Source of the DNA: Bacillota bacterium
GTDB taxonomy: Bacteria; Bacillota; Sulfobacillia; Sulfobacillales; JAIMBI01
Reading direction: 5' to 3'
DNA: 64,000 nt
NCBI GenBank assembly: GCA_021846565.1
Contig: JAJZWS010000001.1
Coordinates: 1-64,000, forward strand
The notes beneath the pieces are model-generated. The model was not told the DNA's origin and searched no databases. It worked only from the letters and a program-made list of their open reading frames with translations. Shown piece by piece: positions 37,726 through 46,402 of this stretch (position 1 is its first letter; the number at the start of each line of letters is the position of its first letter). A program made the translations under genes and the position numbers.

Positions 37726-38655
37726 GTGTCACCGGTGTCATGGCTCAACGGCAGCGTGTCAAATGGCATCAGCGCTGTGGGGGATTTTTCCGGGATCCAC
37801 TTGGAGGATGTCACGGTGCAGGTGGACGGCTTGTCCCGTCCGGCGCTGGACCGGGTGTCCCTCCGCCAGGGGGCGGGGTGCCTGACAGTGCTGGGGCCAC
37901 GCGGGTGTGGCAAATCAACCCTGTTGAACGTGGTCGCGTCCCGGGTGGCCCCCTCCCAGGGGACGGCACGCGTGGGCGGGGCGGACGTGGCCCAGGATCC
38001 GCTGGCGGTCCGCCGCCTGGTGGGGTACGTCCCCGAGACGGTGACGGTGCCGGACGATCTTACGCTTTTCGAATACTTGCTGGAGCTGGCACGCCTTGAC
38101 GGGTTGGGAAGGGAATCCCGCGACCGTGTCGAGGCGGCGATGGCTGCGGTGCACTTGGCAACAGCCTCCCAGCGCCGCCTAAAGGCATTTTCCGGGGGCA
38201 TGAAGCGGCGGGCACTGCTGGCGCAGGCGCTCATGAAGGATCCGGCGGTGCTGGTTGTGGAAACCCCGACCGCCGGGCTTGATCCGTACGAGCAGCTCAT
38301 GACGCTCGACCTTGTGCGGTCGCTGGCGGAAGATCGGCCCGTCCTGTTGTCCACCACGGTGGTGGACGACGTACAAGATTTGGGTGGGCACGTGGCGGTA
38401 CTGGACCGCGGTCGTCTCATCCGTCGCCTACCCGCAAGGGAGCTCGCCCTCATGGCGCGGGGCCTGGTGTGGGAATTGCCCTGGAGCTTTCGCGCCCGCA
38501 TGGAGGGCTTGGTCTTTCCCGGTCCGCGGCCCGACACGGTCGCGGTGCTGGCCGATGCGTCCCCCCACCAGGTGGCCCGTCCCGTGGATCCCACGCCCGA
38601 GTATGGCTACCTCGTGCTTTTGTGGAACAGTCGACGGGAGCGCCAAAGCGCGTGA
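37726..38655 (+). CDS. ABC transporter ATPase with degenerate catalytic residues
   Basis: 309 residues, ABC-2-type ATPase. Walker A GPRGCGKST (Lys63) and signature SGGMK (156-160) are intact. The catalytic parts are not: the Q-loop Gln is Glu104 (VPETV), Walker B ends VVETPT with E179-T180 in place of Asp-Glu, and the switch His is Thr211. Such a subunit would bind ATP but hydrolyse it poorly. The next gene encodes the complementary subunit. The start is unsure; GTG 37726 is the longest choice. Confidence 0.85.
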   Translation: MSPVSWLNGSVSNGISAVGDFSGIHLEDVTVQVDGLSRPALDRVSLRQGAGCLTVLGPRGCGKSTLLNVVASRVAPSQGTARVGGADVAQDPLAVRRLVGYVPETVTVPDDLTLFEYLLELARLDGLGRESRDRVEAAMAAVHLATASQRRLKAFSGGMKRRALLAQALMKDPAVLVVETPTAGLDPYEQLMTLDLVRSLAEDRPVLLSTTVVDDVQDLGGHVAVLDRGRLIRRLPARELALMARGLVWELPWSFRARMEGLVFPGPRPDTVAVLADASPHQVARPVDPTPEYGYLVLLWNSRRERQSA

Positions 38656-39572
38656 GCGACGTGGCGATGAAAGTGCGGGGGCTGGTTCAGTACGGTCACG
38701 GCGTGGAGGCGTCGGAGATTTTGCACGAGGTGACGCTGGACCTGCGCACCGGGCTGACGGCCTTGGTGGGCCCGAACGGCGCTGGCAAAACGACGCTCCT
38801 GCGGTCTCTGGCCGGTATCCTGCCCTTGGAGGAAGGACACATCGAGGTGGGGGACGTGGCCATGCAGGACCGCCCAACCGCGGTGCGCCGCCGCGTGGGG
38901 TACCTGCCTCAGTTTCCCGGGGTTTACCGCCGGCTCACCGTCTGGGAGCACGTGTGGCGACAGCAGGCGTGGCTGTTGGGTCATGCACCGGAGCAGGAGG
39001 ACATCCGGACCGCGCTCCGGCACTTTGGCCTGCTGCACCGGGCAGACTGGAGCGCGGGGAGGCTCTCCGCCTCGGAGCGCCGCTGGCTGGCGCTGGCTAT
39101 GCTGTGGGCCCGCCGTGTGCCCGTGATGCTGCTGGATGAGCCCACGGCCGGGCTGGATCTGGAGGAGCGTCTCGCGTTGTGGGATGTGCTGGCAGCACTG
39201 CTTCACGAGCCGGATGGTCCCCGGGCCATCTTGGTCACAACCCACCTGCTCGACGAAGTGGCGCGGTTTTGCAGTGACGCCATGATGCTGGTGCAGGGGC
39301 GCATGGTGTACCAGGGACCCGTGGCCGGTCTGGCTGGCCGCGCCCAGGGGCGAACGTGGTATGTGCCGCGGGGTGTCCCGGTCGCGGACGCGGTAGAGGT
39401 GGGCGTGGACTTGGCGGAGGACCGGCGGCTCGTGGTGTCGGTCGGCGAGCGGGCCGAGGGGGGCGCGCCGTTTACGCCCCGCGCCCCTCGGCTGCTGGAT
39501 GGCTATCTGGTGGTGGAGCGGCAGTGGCTGGAAGGGAGGTGGGCCGATGGCCGTCGGGCCCCCCGACGTTAG
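38652..39572 (+). CDS. ABC transporter ATPase with degenerate signature
   Basis: 306 residues. Walker A GPNGAGKTT (Lys46), Q-loop Gln87, Walker B MLLDEPTAG (D162-E163) and switch His198 are all intact. The signature is LSASE (138-142) in place of LSGGQ. GTG 38652 overlaps the previous stop, and its end overlaps the first permease by 26 bases. With the preceding ATPase it would form a heterodimer with one complete ATP site. Confidence 0.9.
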   Translation: MSDVAMKVRGLVQYGHGVEASEILHEVTLDLRTGLTALVGPNGAGKTTLLRSLAGILPLEEGHIEVGDVAMQDRPTAVRRRVGYLPQFPGVYRRLTVWEHVWRQQAWLLGHAPEQEDIRTALRHFGLLHRADWSAGRLSASERRWLALAMLWARRVPVMLLDEPTAGLDLEERLALWDVLAALLHEPDGPRAILVTTHLLDEVARFCSDAMMLVQGRMVYQGPVAGLAGRAQGRTWYVPRGVPVADAVEVGVDLAEDRRLVVSVGERAEGGAPFTPRAPRLLDGYLVVERQWLEGRWADGRRAPRR

Positions 39573-41718
39573 GCCGTCCGGGGCGGGTCTCCCGCGAGGC
39601 ACGGCGGTCTGGGTGCTGGCGGGCGACACCTGGCGCCAGAGCTGGCGAGAAGTGGTGGTGCGCACCGAACTGGTCGCCCTGCTGTTCCTGTCCCTGATTG
39701 CGGGTGTGGCTGCGGTGGGGTCGCCCACCGCAGGGGCTGGCGCCATTCAGATGCTGGCGATATGCCTGATGCTGGTGCCGTTTGCCGTGGTGCTGGCTGC
39801 AGGGCAGGTGTGGCGCAGCCCGGAGGCCGAGGTGGCGGTGTTCGCCCGCCCCGTCACGGCGGCGGGATACGTGCTGGGCCGCACTCTGGGGCTCGTGGCC
39901 GTTGGGGCGGCCATGCTGTTGGCGGTGAACGTGCTGGGCTCGCTGGCCCTGTTTGGCATCGCCCGGCTGCCATTGGGGTCTTCGATCGCGTGGAATACGG
40001 CCTGGTCCGTCTTGGCGGTGGGACCGAGCCTGGTGCTGACGGCTTCAGCGGCGGTCTGGCTGGTGGGGCGAACCGGGGGCGGAGCGCGCTACTTCACCCT
40101 GGGCATCCTGGGGAGTCTCGTGGTGGCTTTTGTGGAGTACAAGTGGACGGCCTTGGCGGCGGCGCTGGACCCGCACCTGGTGCTCTGGAGTCCGTTCCCG
40201 GGTCTGCTGACCCTGGGACTGGCGCTGCCGCCCGAACTGCTGGGACCCACGCCCGGCTGGCTGTGGGCCAACCGGGCCGTTTGGCTGGTCGTGGCGGTCA
40301 TCCTACTGTTGGCGGCCATTCGGGAGCGGGACCGGGGCCGTGCCACGCCGTCCGCGAGCCCGTCGCGGGACCGGCAGCTGTACCGGAGCGCGGTGGTGGC
40401 CCTGGGGATGGTGATGGTATGGTTGGAGGCGGGCGCGCTGTCCTTGTCGCCGGGGGTGCTTCCGACGGGGGCAGCCGCTACGGCAGCTCGCAGCACGGGC
40501 CTCCGGGCGGCCGGACCGCTCGCGCTCTCCGTGGCCGTCAATCAGGCCAGCGGGGTGGTTGACGGGACGGCCACCGTGCACGTGGTCACCACGGCCCGGT
40601 CGTCGCAGCTGTTGTGGTTTTGGCTGAATCGGGGTCTCGTGGTTCAGAGAGCCACGTGGAACGGCCAGTCCGCCGCCATTGCCCACGCAGGCGGGCGGGT
40701 GTTGGCCGGCACGGCCGCCCGCCTGGTGGCGGTCCGGGTGCCCGGCGGCTCCGGCACCCTGGGACTGACGTACGCCGGCCGGCTGCTTCCCTTGGCGACG
40801 TGGCTGCCCACCCCCCCGTTTGGACCCGGAAGCAACGCCGCCACGGCCTACGCCGGGGGTGGGCGGGTGTTCTGGTCAGGCGCGGGGGCCTGGTATCCGC
40901 GGCTACTCGCTGCGCGTGGTGCGGGCGCGCCGATCTTTACGCCCACCTCCCTGTCGTGGCACCTGACGGGAACGGGACCCCGCGTGTCCGCGTGGAGTGG
41001 TCTTCCCCGCCCTAATGCCACCGGGATGCTGCCGTCCGTCCTGTGGCTCCAGGGACCTTATCACCAGACGGTGGTGGATGGCGTGAGCGTATACACCCGC
41101 CGCGGCGTCGGGCCCGTGCAACAGGCGTCGCTGTCGGCGTACGCGGCCGCACTCAAGGTGCTGGGGCGGTGGCTGCCGGGGGAGACGGGCACCGTGCCGG
41201 TGATGGTGGTGGACCCCCTCCTGACCCATCCCGCGATGACGCCCGCGTTTGTGGCGCTGCCCGGCAATCAGCCGTACTGCATCCCGGCCGACCCCGTGGT
41301 GGGAGCATGCACGACATCGGAGCCCACGTCCCCAGCGCCGTGGCTGCGCCTGGCGGCGTTGGGCTGGGAGAATGCCCTCGGCCTCGCTCCAGGAGGGTCG
41401 CGAGTCACGACCCCGGCGTGGCCCGCAGGCGACCAGCGCGAGCAACTTGTAGGCGTGCTGGCCGCCGCCACCGTCATGCGGGCCGATGCCGGCGGCCCGG
41501 TGGCCCGTGCCGTCGCCCTGGCGGGCTATCAGCGGCGATCCACGCTTCCGGTGGTGGGGCGCCTGTCCGCCGCGCGGGCGGCGGAGTTGAAGCAGTTGGC
41601 GGGTTGGGCGGCCAGCGCGAGCGCCAGCCAGTGGGCGGGAATGGTGGCGCGGGTCGTCGGCACGGCGGCGCACGGCGCTTTGTCGTGGTCCAACGTCGCG
41701 GCGGCCGAATCGTCCTAA
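39547..41718 (+). CDS. ABC-2-type permease with large C-terminal extracytoplasmic domain
   Basis: 723 residues. About six membrane helices lie in residues 35-275 and another near 295-315. A large domain then follows outside the membrane (about 320-723). It contains LNRGLVVQRATWNGQ, LGLTYAGRLLPLATW and FWSGAGAWYPRL, which recall the beta-domain of M1 aminopeptidase-like modules fused to some ABC-2 permeases. No HExxH zinc motif is present, so no peptidase activity is expected. ATG 39547 follows GGAAGGGAGG. Substrate unknown. Confidence 0.72.
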   Translation: MAVGPPDVRPSGAGLPRGTAVWVLAGDTWRQSWREVVVRTELVALLFLSLIAGVAAVGSPTAGAGAIQMLAICLMLVPFAVVLAAGQVWRSPEAEVAVFARPVTAAGYVLGRTLGLVAVGAAMLLAVNVLGSLALFGIARLPLGSSIAWNTAWSVLAVGPSLVLTASAAVWLVGRTGGGARYFTLGILGSLVVAFVEYKWTALAAALDPHLVLWSPFPGLLTLGLALPPELLGPTPGWLWANRAVWLVVAVILLLAAIRERDRGRATPSASPSRDRQLYRSAVVALGMVMVWLEAGALSLSPGVLPTGAAATAARSTGLRAAGPLALSVAVNQASGVVDGTATVHVVTTARSSQLLWFWLNRGLVVQRATWNGQSAAIAHAGGRVLAGTAARLVAVRVPGGSGTLGLTYAGRLLPLATWLPTPPFGPGSNAATAYAGGGRVFWSGAGAWYPRLLAARGAGAPIFTPTSLSWHLTGTGPRVSAWSGLPRPNATGMLPSVLWLQGPYHQTVVDGVSVYTRRGVGPVQQASLSAYAAALKVLGRWLPGETGTVPVMVVDPLLTHPAMTPAFVALPGNQPYCIPADPVVGACTTSEPTSPAPWLRLAALGWENALGLAPGGSRVTTPAWPAGDQREQLVGVLAAATVMRADAGGPVARAVALAGYQRRSTLPVVGRLSAARAAELKQLAGWAASASASQWAGMVARVVGTAAHGALSWSNVAAAESS

Positions 41719-41737
41719 ACGGGAGAGGGAGGAAATC

Positions 41738-42454
41738 ATGGCACGCAGCGAGGACCGCCGTCTGGCGGGCAGACGGCCCCGGTCACTTAGAATCCAGCGT
41801 CTCAGGCTGGAATTCAAACTGGCGGGCGGGGCACCCTGGATCCTCGTGCCGATCGGCCTCTTGGTGCTCACGGTCATGCACACCGGGCTTGGGGGCGGCG
41901 CAGTCGAGTGGGCTCCCCATTGGGCCGAGAATTGTGAGGCGTTCCTTCCGATCGGCTTTGGGATTGGCTCGGCCTCGCTGCTACTGGTGGAACACGACGA
42001 AGGGATGCTGGAGATGGCATCAGCCCTGCCACTTCCTCGGCTGGCACGGACACGGACCCTGGCGCTGGTGGGGGGAGCTTGGCTTTTGGTGCTGGTGTGG
42101 CTCCTGCTCCTCCGGGTCCTGTTCGGTCCGGTGCCGTTTTGGACCGGTGTGTGGGTCGCGCTGGGCCCGGGGCTGTTCCTCGGTGGGGGGTCGGCGCTGG
42201 TGGCCAGTTGGTCCGGACGGGTGGCGCTCGGATATCTGGTGGCCATCGGGGTGCCAGTGATGGACTTGGTGCTGCAGCTGCTCGGGGTGTTTTACCGCCT
42301 GTGGCCGCTGCAGTTGGTGAATGTGTTTGCGTACCGCTGGGCCACGCCCGAGCCTGGATGGGCAGTCGTGAAAATTGTGATGGGGCTTATGGGCTTGTGG
42401 CTGTATCAACGGGCCATCCGGGGATGGCGGGATGCGGGCGCAAACCTGCTGTAG
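41738..42454 (+). CDS. ABC-2-type membrane protein
   Basis: 238 residues with six predicted membrane helices (from WILVPIGLLVLTVM to VMGLMGLWLYQ) after a basic N-terminal tail. No enzyme motif. The strong site GGGAGGGAGGAA precedes ATG 41738. It lies 19 bases after the first permease and is probably the second transmembrane partner of the two-ATPase system. Confidence 0.75.
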   Translation: MARSEDRRLAGRRPRSLRIQRLRLEFKLAGGAPWILVPIGLLVLTVMHTGLGGGAVEWAPHWAENCEAFLPIGFGIGSASLLLVEHDEGMLEMASALPLPRLARTRTLALVGGAWLLVLVWLLLLRVLFGPVPFWTGVWVALGPGLFLGGGSALVASWSGRVALGYLVAIGVPVMDLVLQLLGVFYRLWPLQLVNVFAYRWATPEPGWAVVKIVMGLMGLWLYQRAIRGWRDAGANLL

Positions 42455-42547
42455 CTGAAGCCGGGCGCCGAGAAGACAGGGGGCGAGTTCACGAACGAGC
42501 GGCCAGGATGGCGGGCGGGCGCCGGGAGCAGGACGGCTGTCGACCGG

Positions 42548-43603
42548 TTGGACACCCCCGCCGTGGTGGTGGACCGAAGGATCGTCGAGGTCAATCTCGA
42601 GCGCATGGCCGCCCGGGTCAGTGCCCGCCGCCAAGCACTGTGGCCGCATATGACCCACAAAAGCCTCGCGTGGGCACAGCGGCAGATGGACCTAGGGGCT
42701 CGGGGGCTCATGGTGGCCAAGTTGGAGGAGGCGGGCCCGCTCGCGCGGCATGGGATGGAGGCGGTGTACGTGGGTTACCCGCTCGTGGGCCCGGGGCCGA
42801 CCCGCCGGCTCGAGCAACTGGTCGCGGCGGGCGTCCGGGTGCGTGTGGCCATGGACTCGCTCGCCGGCGTGGCATGCCGGGCACAGGTGGTGCAAGCCAC
42901 TGGCGCCCCTATCACGGCGCTCGTGGAGGTGGACACCGGCTTTCACCGGTGTGGCGTCATAGCCGTCGAGGAGCCGACCGGGCTCGCGGAGGCGCTCACG
43001 GCCGCCGGCGTCTTGTATCAAGGGATCACGTGCTTCGGGGGGCACATCACGTGGCGTCTCTCCGAGGACGAGCGGCGGGCCGCGGTCGTGGCGGAGAACC
43101 TGCAGCTGGCCCAGTGGTCCCATGACCTGGACGCCCGCGGGTGGGCCCCGCAGGTGGTGTCGCAGGGGAGGGGACCGTGCCGACGGGATGCCTTGAGCTT
43201 TTGACGGCCGCTACGGAACTTCGACCAGGGACGTATATTTACAACGACGCGGCCACGGTGTGGGCCGGGGCCGCTCGATGGGCTTGGGTGTGGACCACTG
43301 TGGTGAGCATGCCCACGCCCGATCGGGCGGTGGTGGACGCCGGCAGCAAAACACTGGCCGGTGGCCGGATCGTTTGGACATCTCCGCAAGCGTTCGGACC
43401 TTGTGGTGGCGTCGCTGTCCGAGGAGCACGGCGTGATTCGCGCGCGCGATGGCGGGCGCACCGGACTGCAGGTGGGCGACCGCCTGTCGGTCGTTCCCAA
43501 CCACGTGTGCACCATGATCAACTTGCACGACGCCGTGCATTTGGTAGAGGGCCGATGGGTGGTAGGGTCGCTCGCGGTCGACCTTCGGGGAGCGGTCCAC
43601 TGA
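42548..43603 (+). pseudogene. D-threonine aldolase-like PLP enzyme, broken
   Basis: The translation follows the DSD1/D-threonine aldolase family: TPAVVVDRRIVEVNLERMA, VEVDTGFHRCGV, then RPGTYIYNDAATVW and TPDRAVVDAGSKTL, then SLSEEHGVIRA and VVPNHVCTMINLHD. The pieces are out of phase, with shifts near 43165 and 43365. The PLP-lysine motif (PHxKTHK) is also damaged: here it reads WPHMTHK, one residue short. A TTG at 42548 marks the probable old start. The gene is not expected to make an active enzyme. Confidence 0.8.
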
Positions 43604-43623
43604 CCGCTGGACGACATCGAAGC

Positions 43624-43652
43624 GGGGCGGGCCGCACAGGGTGGCCCGCCCC
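43624..43652. terminator. hairpin between the broken aldolase gene and codY
   Basis: Perfect 10-base stem GGGGCGGGCC/GGCCCGCCCC with a 9-base loop between convergent genes. There is no clear T-tract on either side. Confidence 0.45.
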
Positions 43653-43668
43653 CGTCGACAAAGGCGTG

Positions 43669-44310
43669 CTACAGCGTCAGGTTTTCGAAGGCGTGTCGCA
43701 ACTGGTCGTTCAGCACGCGGATATGGGTGCCCTTCATGCCGAGTGATCGGGTCTGGATGACCCCCGCGCTCTCCAGCTTGCGGAGCGCATTCACGATCAC
43801 CGACCGGGTGATGCCCATCTCATCCGCCACGTGGGACGTGACCACCAGGCCTTGATTGTCGTCGATTTCGGAAAATAGGCGCTGGGCTGCCATGAGCTCC
43901 GAGTACGACAGGGCCTCGATAGCCGCCGAAACCTGGTTGCGCTCGCGGTCGCGCTGCGCGGACCGCACCTCACGCGCCCGGCCCATCACCAGCGAGATGA
44001 TGGTGGCGCCGTATTCAGCCAACAGCCAATCGTCTGCGGTGAGGCCCGACTCGGGCCGATGCAGAGTCAAGATGCCGGCGGGGCCGGATGGGCCCTGCAG
44101 GACCATCTTGGTGTTGGGCGTGGCCACACGTCCGGTGCCAGCTCCCGAGCCCCCCGCGCTCAGAGGGGTTTCGCCCAAAGGGGCCGTCACTTCCACCGCG
44201 CAACCCAGCGCTGAAGCCAGTTCCTCCATAAACGGCCGTAGGTCGTAGTTCTCGGGTACCCCGCGCCACAGCGCATCCGTCAGGTGCCGGAATGCATCCA
44301 GCACAGCCAT
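43669..44310 (-). CDS. codY: CodY-like global transcriptional regulator
   Basis: 213 residues. The C-terminal winged helix is almost textbook CodY: GITRSVIVNALRKLESAGVI followed by RSLGMKGTHIRVLND, preceded by EALSYSEL. In low-GC Bacillota CodY senses branched-chain amino acids and GTP and represses catabolic genes. Here the sensor part is about 45 residues shorter than in B. subtilis, so the ligand may differ. The ATG at 44310 follows GGAGGGGG; an in-frame TTG at 44328 is less likely. Divergent from the pxp operon. Confidence 0.88.
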   Translation of the reverse strand: MAVLDAFRHLTDALWRGVPENYDLRPFMEELASALGCAVEVTAPLGETPLSAGGSGAGTGRVATPNTKMVLQGPSGPAGILTLHRPESGLTADDWLLAEYGATIISLVMGRAREVRSAQRDRERNQVSAAIEALSYSELMAAQRLFSEIDDNQGLVVTSHVADEMGITRSVIVNALRKLESAGVIQTRSLGMKGTHIRVLNDQLRHAFENLTL

Positions 44311-44674
44311 CGTGTCGTCCCCCTCCAATTAGTCGCTCATCGGACTTAGCCTCGGATGCAGCTCTTCGCGGTCCGCTTCCTGGTTCGCTGCGCTGGGCCT
44401 CGCGCCGTCCCGAATCCCCTCTGTCGCGCTCGCCTCCACATTGATTCGCACAATCACGACATTTTGAGGTATTGCTCCCGATCCACTGTGCCTGGGTGCC
44501 TACCAGGCCTAGTCATGGCACGTGGTCCTACCAGATGACATGTTACCATGAAGTTGTGGACCGGTAAGCGGCCGGCGGGGAATTGGCGCGTGTTCGCCTT
44601 GTGGGTGCCGCCGTCTGACGTGATCGGTATTCCGCGATGGGACGGGGGTGAGGCAAGTTCCAGGAGGGGGCGGC
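44311..44674. other. divergent control region between codY and pxpB
   Basis: 364 bases without a gene. A short inverted repeat TGATT-CGCAC-AATCA lies at 44442-44456 and a CCTGG/CCAGG hairpin near 44489-44506. Promoters for both sides must lie here, but no convincing -35/-10 pair was found. No good match to the low-GC CodY box was seen. Confidence 0.4.
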
Positions 44675-45442
44675 ATGATGGCGGGCGGCGAGAAGCCGTG
44701 GTTGGCAAGCCCGACCGGCCTGCGGGCCAGCTGGCCGCCGGTTCCTGCGGAGGGATGGCATGCTGTGGTGCCCATGGGGGAAGGGGCCCTCCTCTTGCAG
44801 TGGGACAGTGGTGTGGACCGATCGCAGAATCGGCGGATCCATCGGCTCGCTGGTGCGGTGGTAGCGGCGGCGGCCGGGAACGAAGGCTTGTTGGGGGCGG
44901 TTGCCGGGTTCGACACCCTGCTGGTGGAGTTTGATCCCGACCGCCTCACGCCGGCCGAGGTGCTGTCCCGCATTCGGTGGGCGGCGTGGGCCACGCACGC
45001 CCCTGTGGCCCCGCGCCGGGTGGAGGTGCCCGTCTGCTACGGCGGGGCCTGGGGTCCGGACCTCGAGGCATTGGCCCGCCACGCGGGGCTCCACCCGGAT
45101 ACCGTGGTCCGTCTGCATGCGAATCGACCCTACCAGGTGTACTGCCTGGGTTTTCAGGCGGGGTTTCCCTATGCGGGCCCCCTGCCCGACGTGCTGGTCA
45201 TTCCGCGCCGCGACCGACCGGTGGCTCGCGTGGCGTCGGGTTCGGTGGCCGTGGCCGGCCGGCAGACCGGGGTGTACACGCGGGCGGGACCGGGGGGGTG
45301 GCACGTCATAGGCACGACGCCTCTGAACCTGTTTGATCCCGCCTTAGACCCGCCGACACCGTATCGCCCTGGCGACGAGCTGTGGTTTCGGCCGGTGTCG
45401 CCCGAGGAGTTTGGCACCCTGGCCGAATCCGGGAGCGCTTAG
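44675..45442 (+). CDS. pxpB: 5-oxoprolinase subunit PxpB
   Basis: 255 residues, CT_C_D/KipI-like domain. DTLLVEFDPDRLTPAEV and VCYGGAWGPDLEALARHAGL are followed by YCLGFQAGFPYAGPLPD, the family signature. PxpABC converts 5-oxoproline to glutamate with ATP. ATG 44675 follows GGAGGGGG. It ends directly before pxpC. Confidence 0.92.
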   Translation: MMAGGEKPWLASPTGLRASWPPVPAEGWHAVVPMGEGALLLQWDSGVDRSQNRRIHRLAGAVVAAAAGNEGLLGAVAGFDTLLVEFDPDRLTPAEVLSRIRWAAWATHAPVAPRRVEVPVCYGGAWGPDLEALARHAGLHPDTVVRLHANRPYQVYCLGFQAGFPYAGPLPDVLVIPRRDRPVARVASGSVAVAGRQTGVYTRAGPGGWHVIGTTPLNLFDPALDPPTPYRPGDELWFRPVSPEEFGTLAESGSA

Positions 45443-46402
45443 GTGGGACGCGTCGTCGAGGTGCTTGACGGGGGGTTGGCCACCACGATTCAGGACCAGG
45501 GCCGTCCGGCCGGTCCCGCCCTCGGGGTCGCGCCGGGGGGAGTCATGGATCCCTGGGCGGCCGCGTGGGCGAATGCGTTGGTGGGAAATCGCCGCGGGGC
45601 CGCCGTGCTCGAGGCCACGTTGCTGGGACCCACGCTCCGGTTTCTCGACGGGGCCACGGTGGCGCTCGCGGGTGCCGACATGGGAGTCACGCTCGATGGC
45701 GTGGCGGTGCCTCCCGGGCGGGCTGTGTGGGTTCCCCCGGGCGGGGAATTGGCGGCCGGATCCGCCCGTGCGGGCGTGCGCCTGTACTTGGCCGTGGACG
45801 GTGGGATCGACAGTGCCTGCTGGATGGGAAGCCGGTCGGCCGATCCCGCGGCAGGCTTCGGGCGTCCTCTGCAACGGGGCGACCGATTGCCGCTGGGCAC
45901 GGCGCACAGCCGGGTGGCCCGGGAGGACAACTCCGTGAATACATGCCTGGTCCGGGACGTGGTGCGTGTCACAGCGGGACCGTCCGCAGGTGGGGGCCTG
46001 TTGGAATGGCTTACCGCGGAACGATTCCACGTGTCCGTGCGGTCGGACCGGGTGGGCGTCCGCCTCGACCCCCCAGACGCCGCCCGCCGCACCCTGGGCC
46101 TGGTGTGGCCGGCCGACTGGGACCGCCACCTGTCCATTCCCATGGTGACGGGTGCGGTGCAGCTCACGCCGGACGGGACGTGTCTCGTGCTAATGGCGGG
46201 GCGCGGTGTGCTGGGGGGTTATCCGGTCCCGGCCGTGGTGGCGGCCGCAGACCGGTCGGTGCTGGCGCAGGCGGTGCCCGGGGCTTCGCTGCGGATGGTG
46301 GTGGTGTCTCGCGGGGAGGCTCGCGAGGCGTGGGCGGCCCTGCAGGCGGAGGTGCCGTGGAGCGAACGGAACAGCCAGGGAGGGTGTGTGTCATGTGGAT
46401 GA
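45443..46402 (+). CDS. pxpC: 5-oxoprolinase subunit PxpC
   Basis: 319 residues, CT_A_B/KipA-like domain. Motifs seen: TIQDQGRPAGPALGVAPGG, DPWAAAWANALVGN, RLYLAVDGGID and a C-terminal MAGRGVLGGYPVPAVV. GTG 45443 is immediately after the pxpB stop. It overlaps the pxpA start by 10 bases. Confidence 0.92.
   Translation: MGRVVEVLDGGLATTIQDQGRPAGPALGVAPGGVMDPWAAAWANALVGNRRGAAVLEATLLGPTLRFLDGATVALAGADMGVTLDGVAVPPGRAVWVPPGGELAAGSARAGVRLYLAVDGGIDSACWMGSRSADPAAGFGRPLQRGDRLPLGTAHSRVAREDNSVNTCLVRDVVRVTAGPSAGGGLLEWLTAERFHVSVRSDRVGVRLDPPDAARRTLGLVWPADWDRHLSIPMVTGAVQLTPDGTCLVLMAGRGVLGGYPVPAVVAAADRSVLAQAVPGASLRMVVVSRGEAREAWAALQAEVPWSERNSQGGCVSCG

Noticed and set aside
44440..44480. CodY-binding box before codY
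   Set aside because: Only a loose similarity (CATTTTGAGG) to the low-GC consensus; no paired half.
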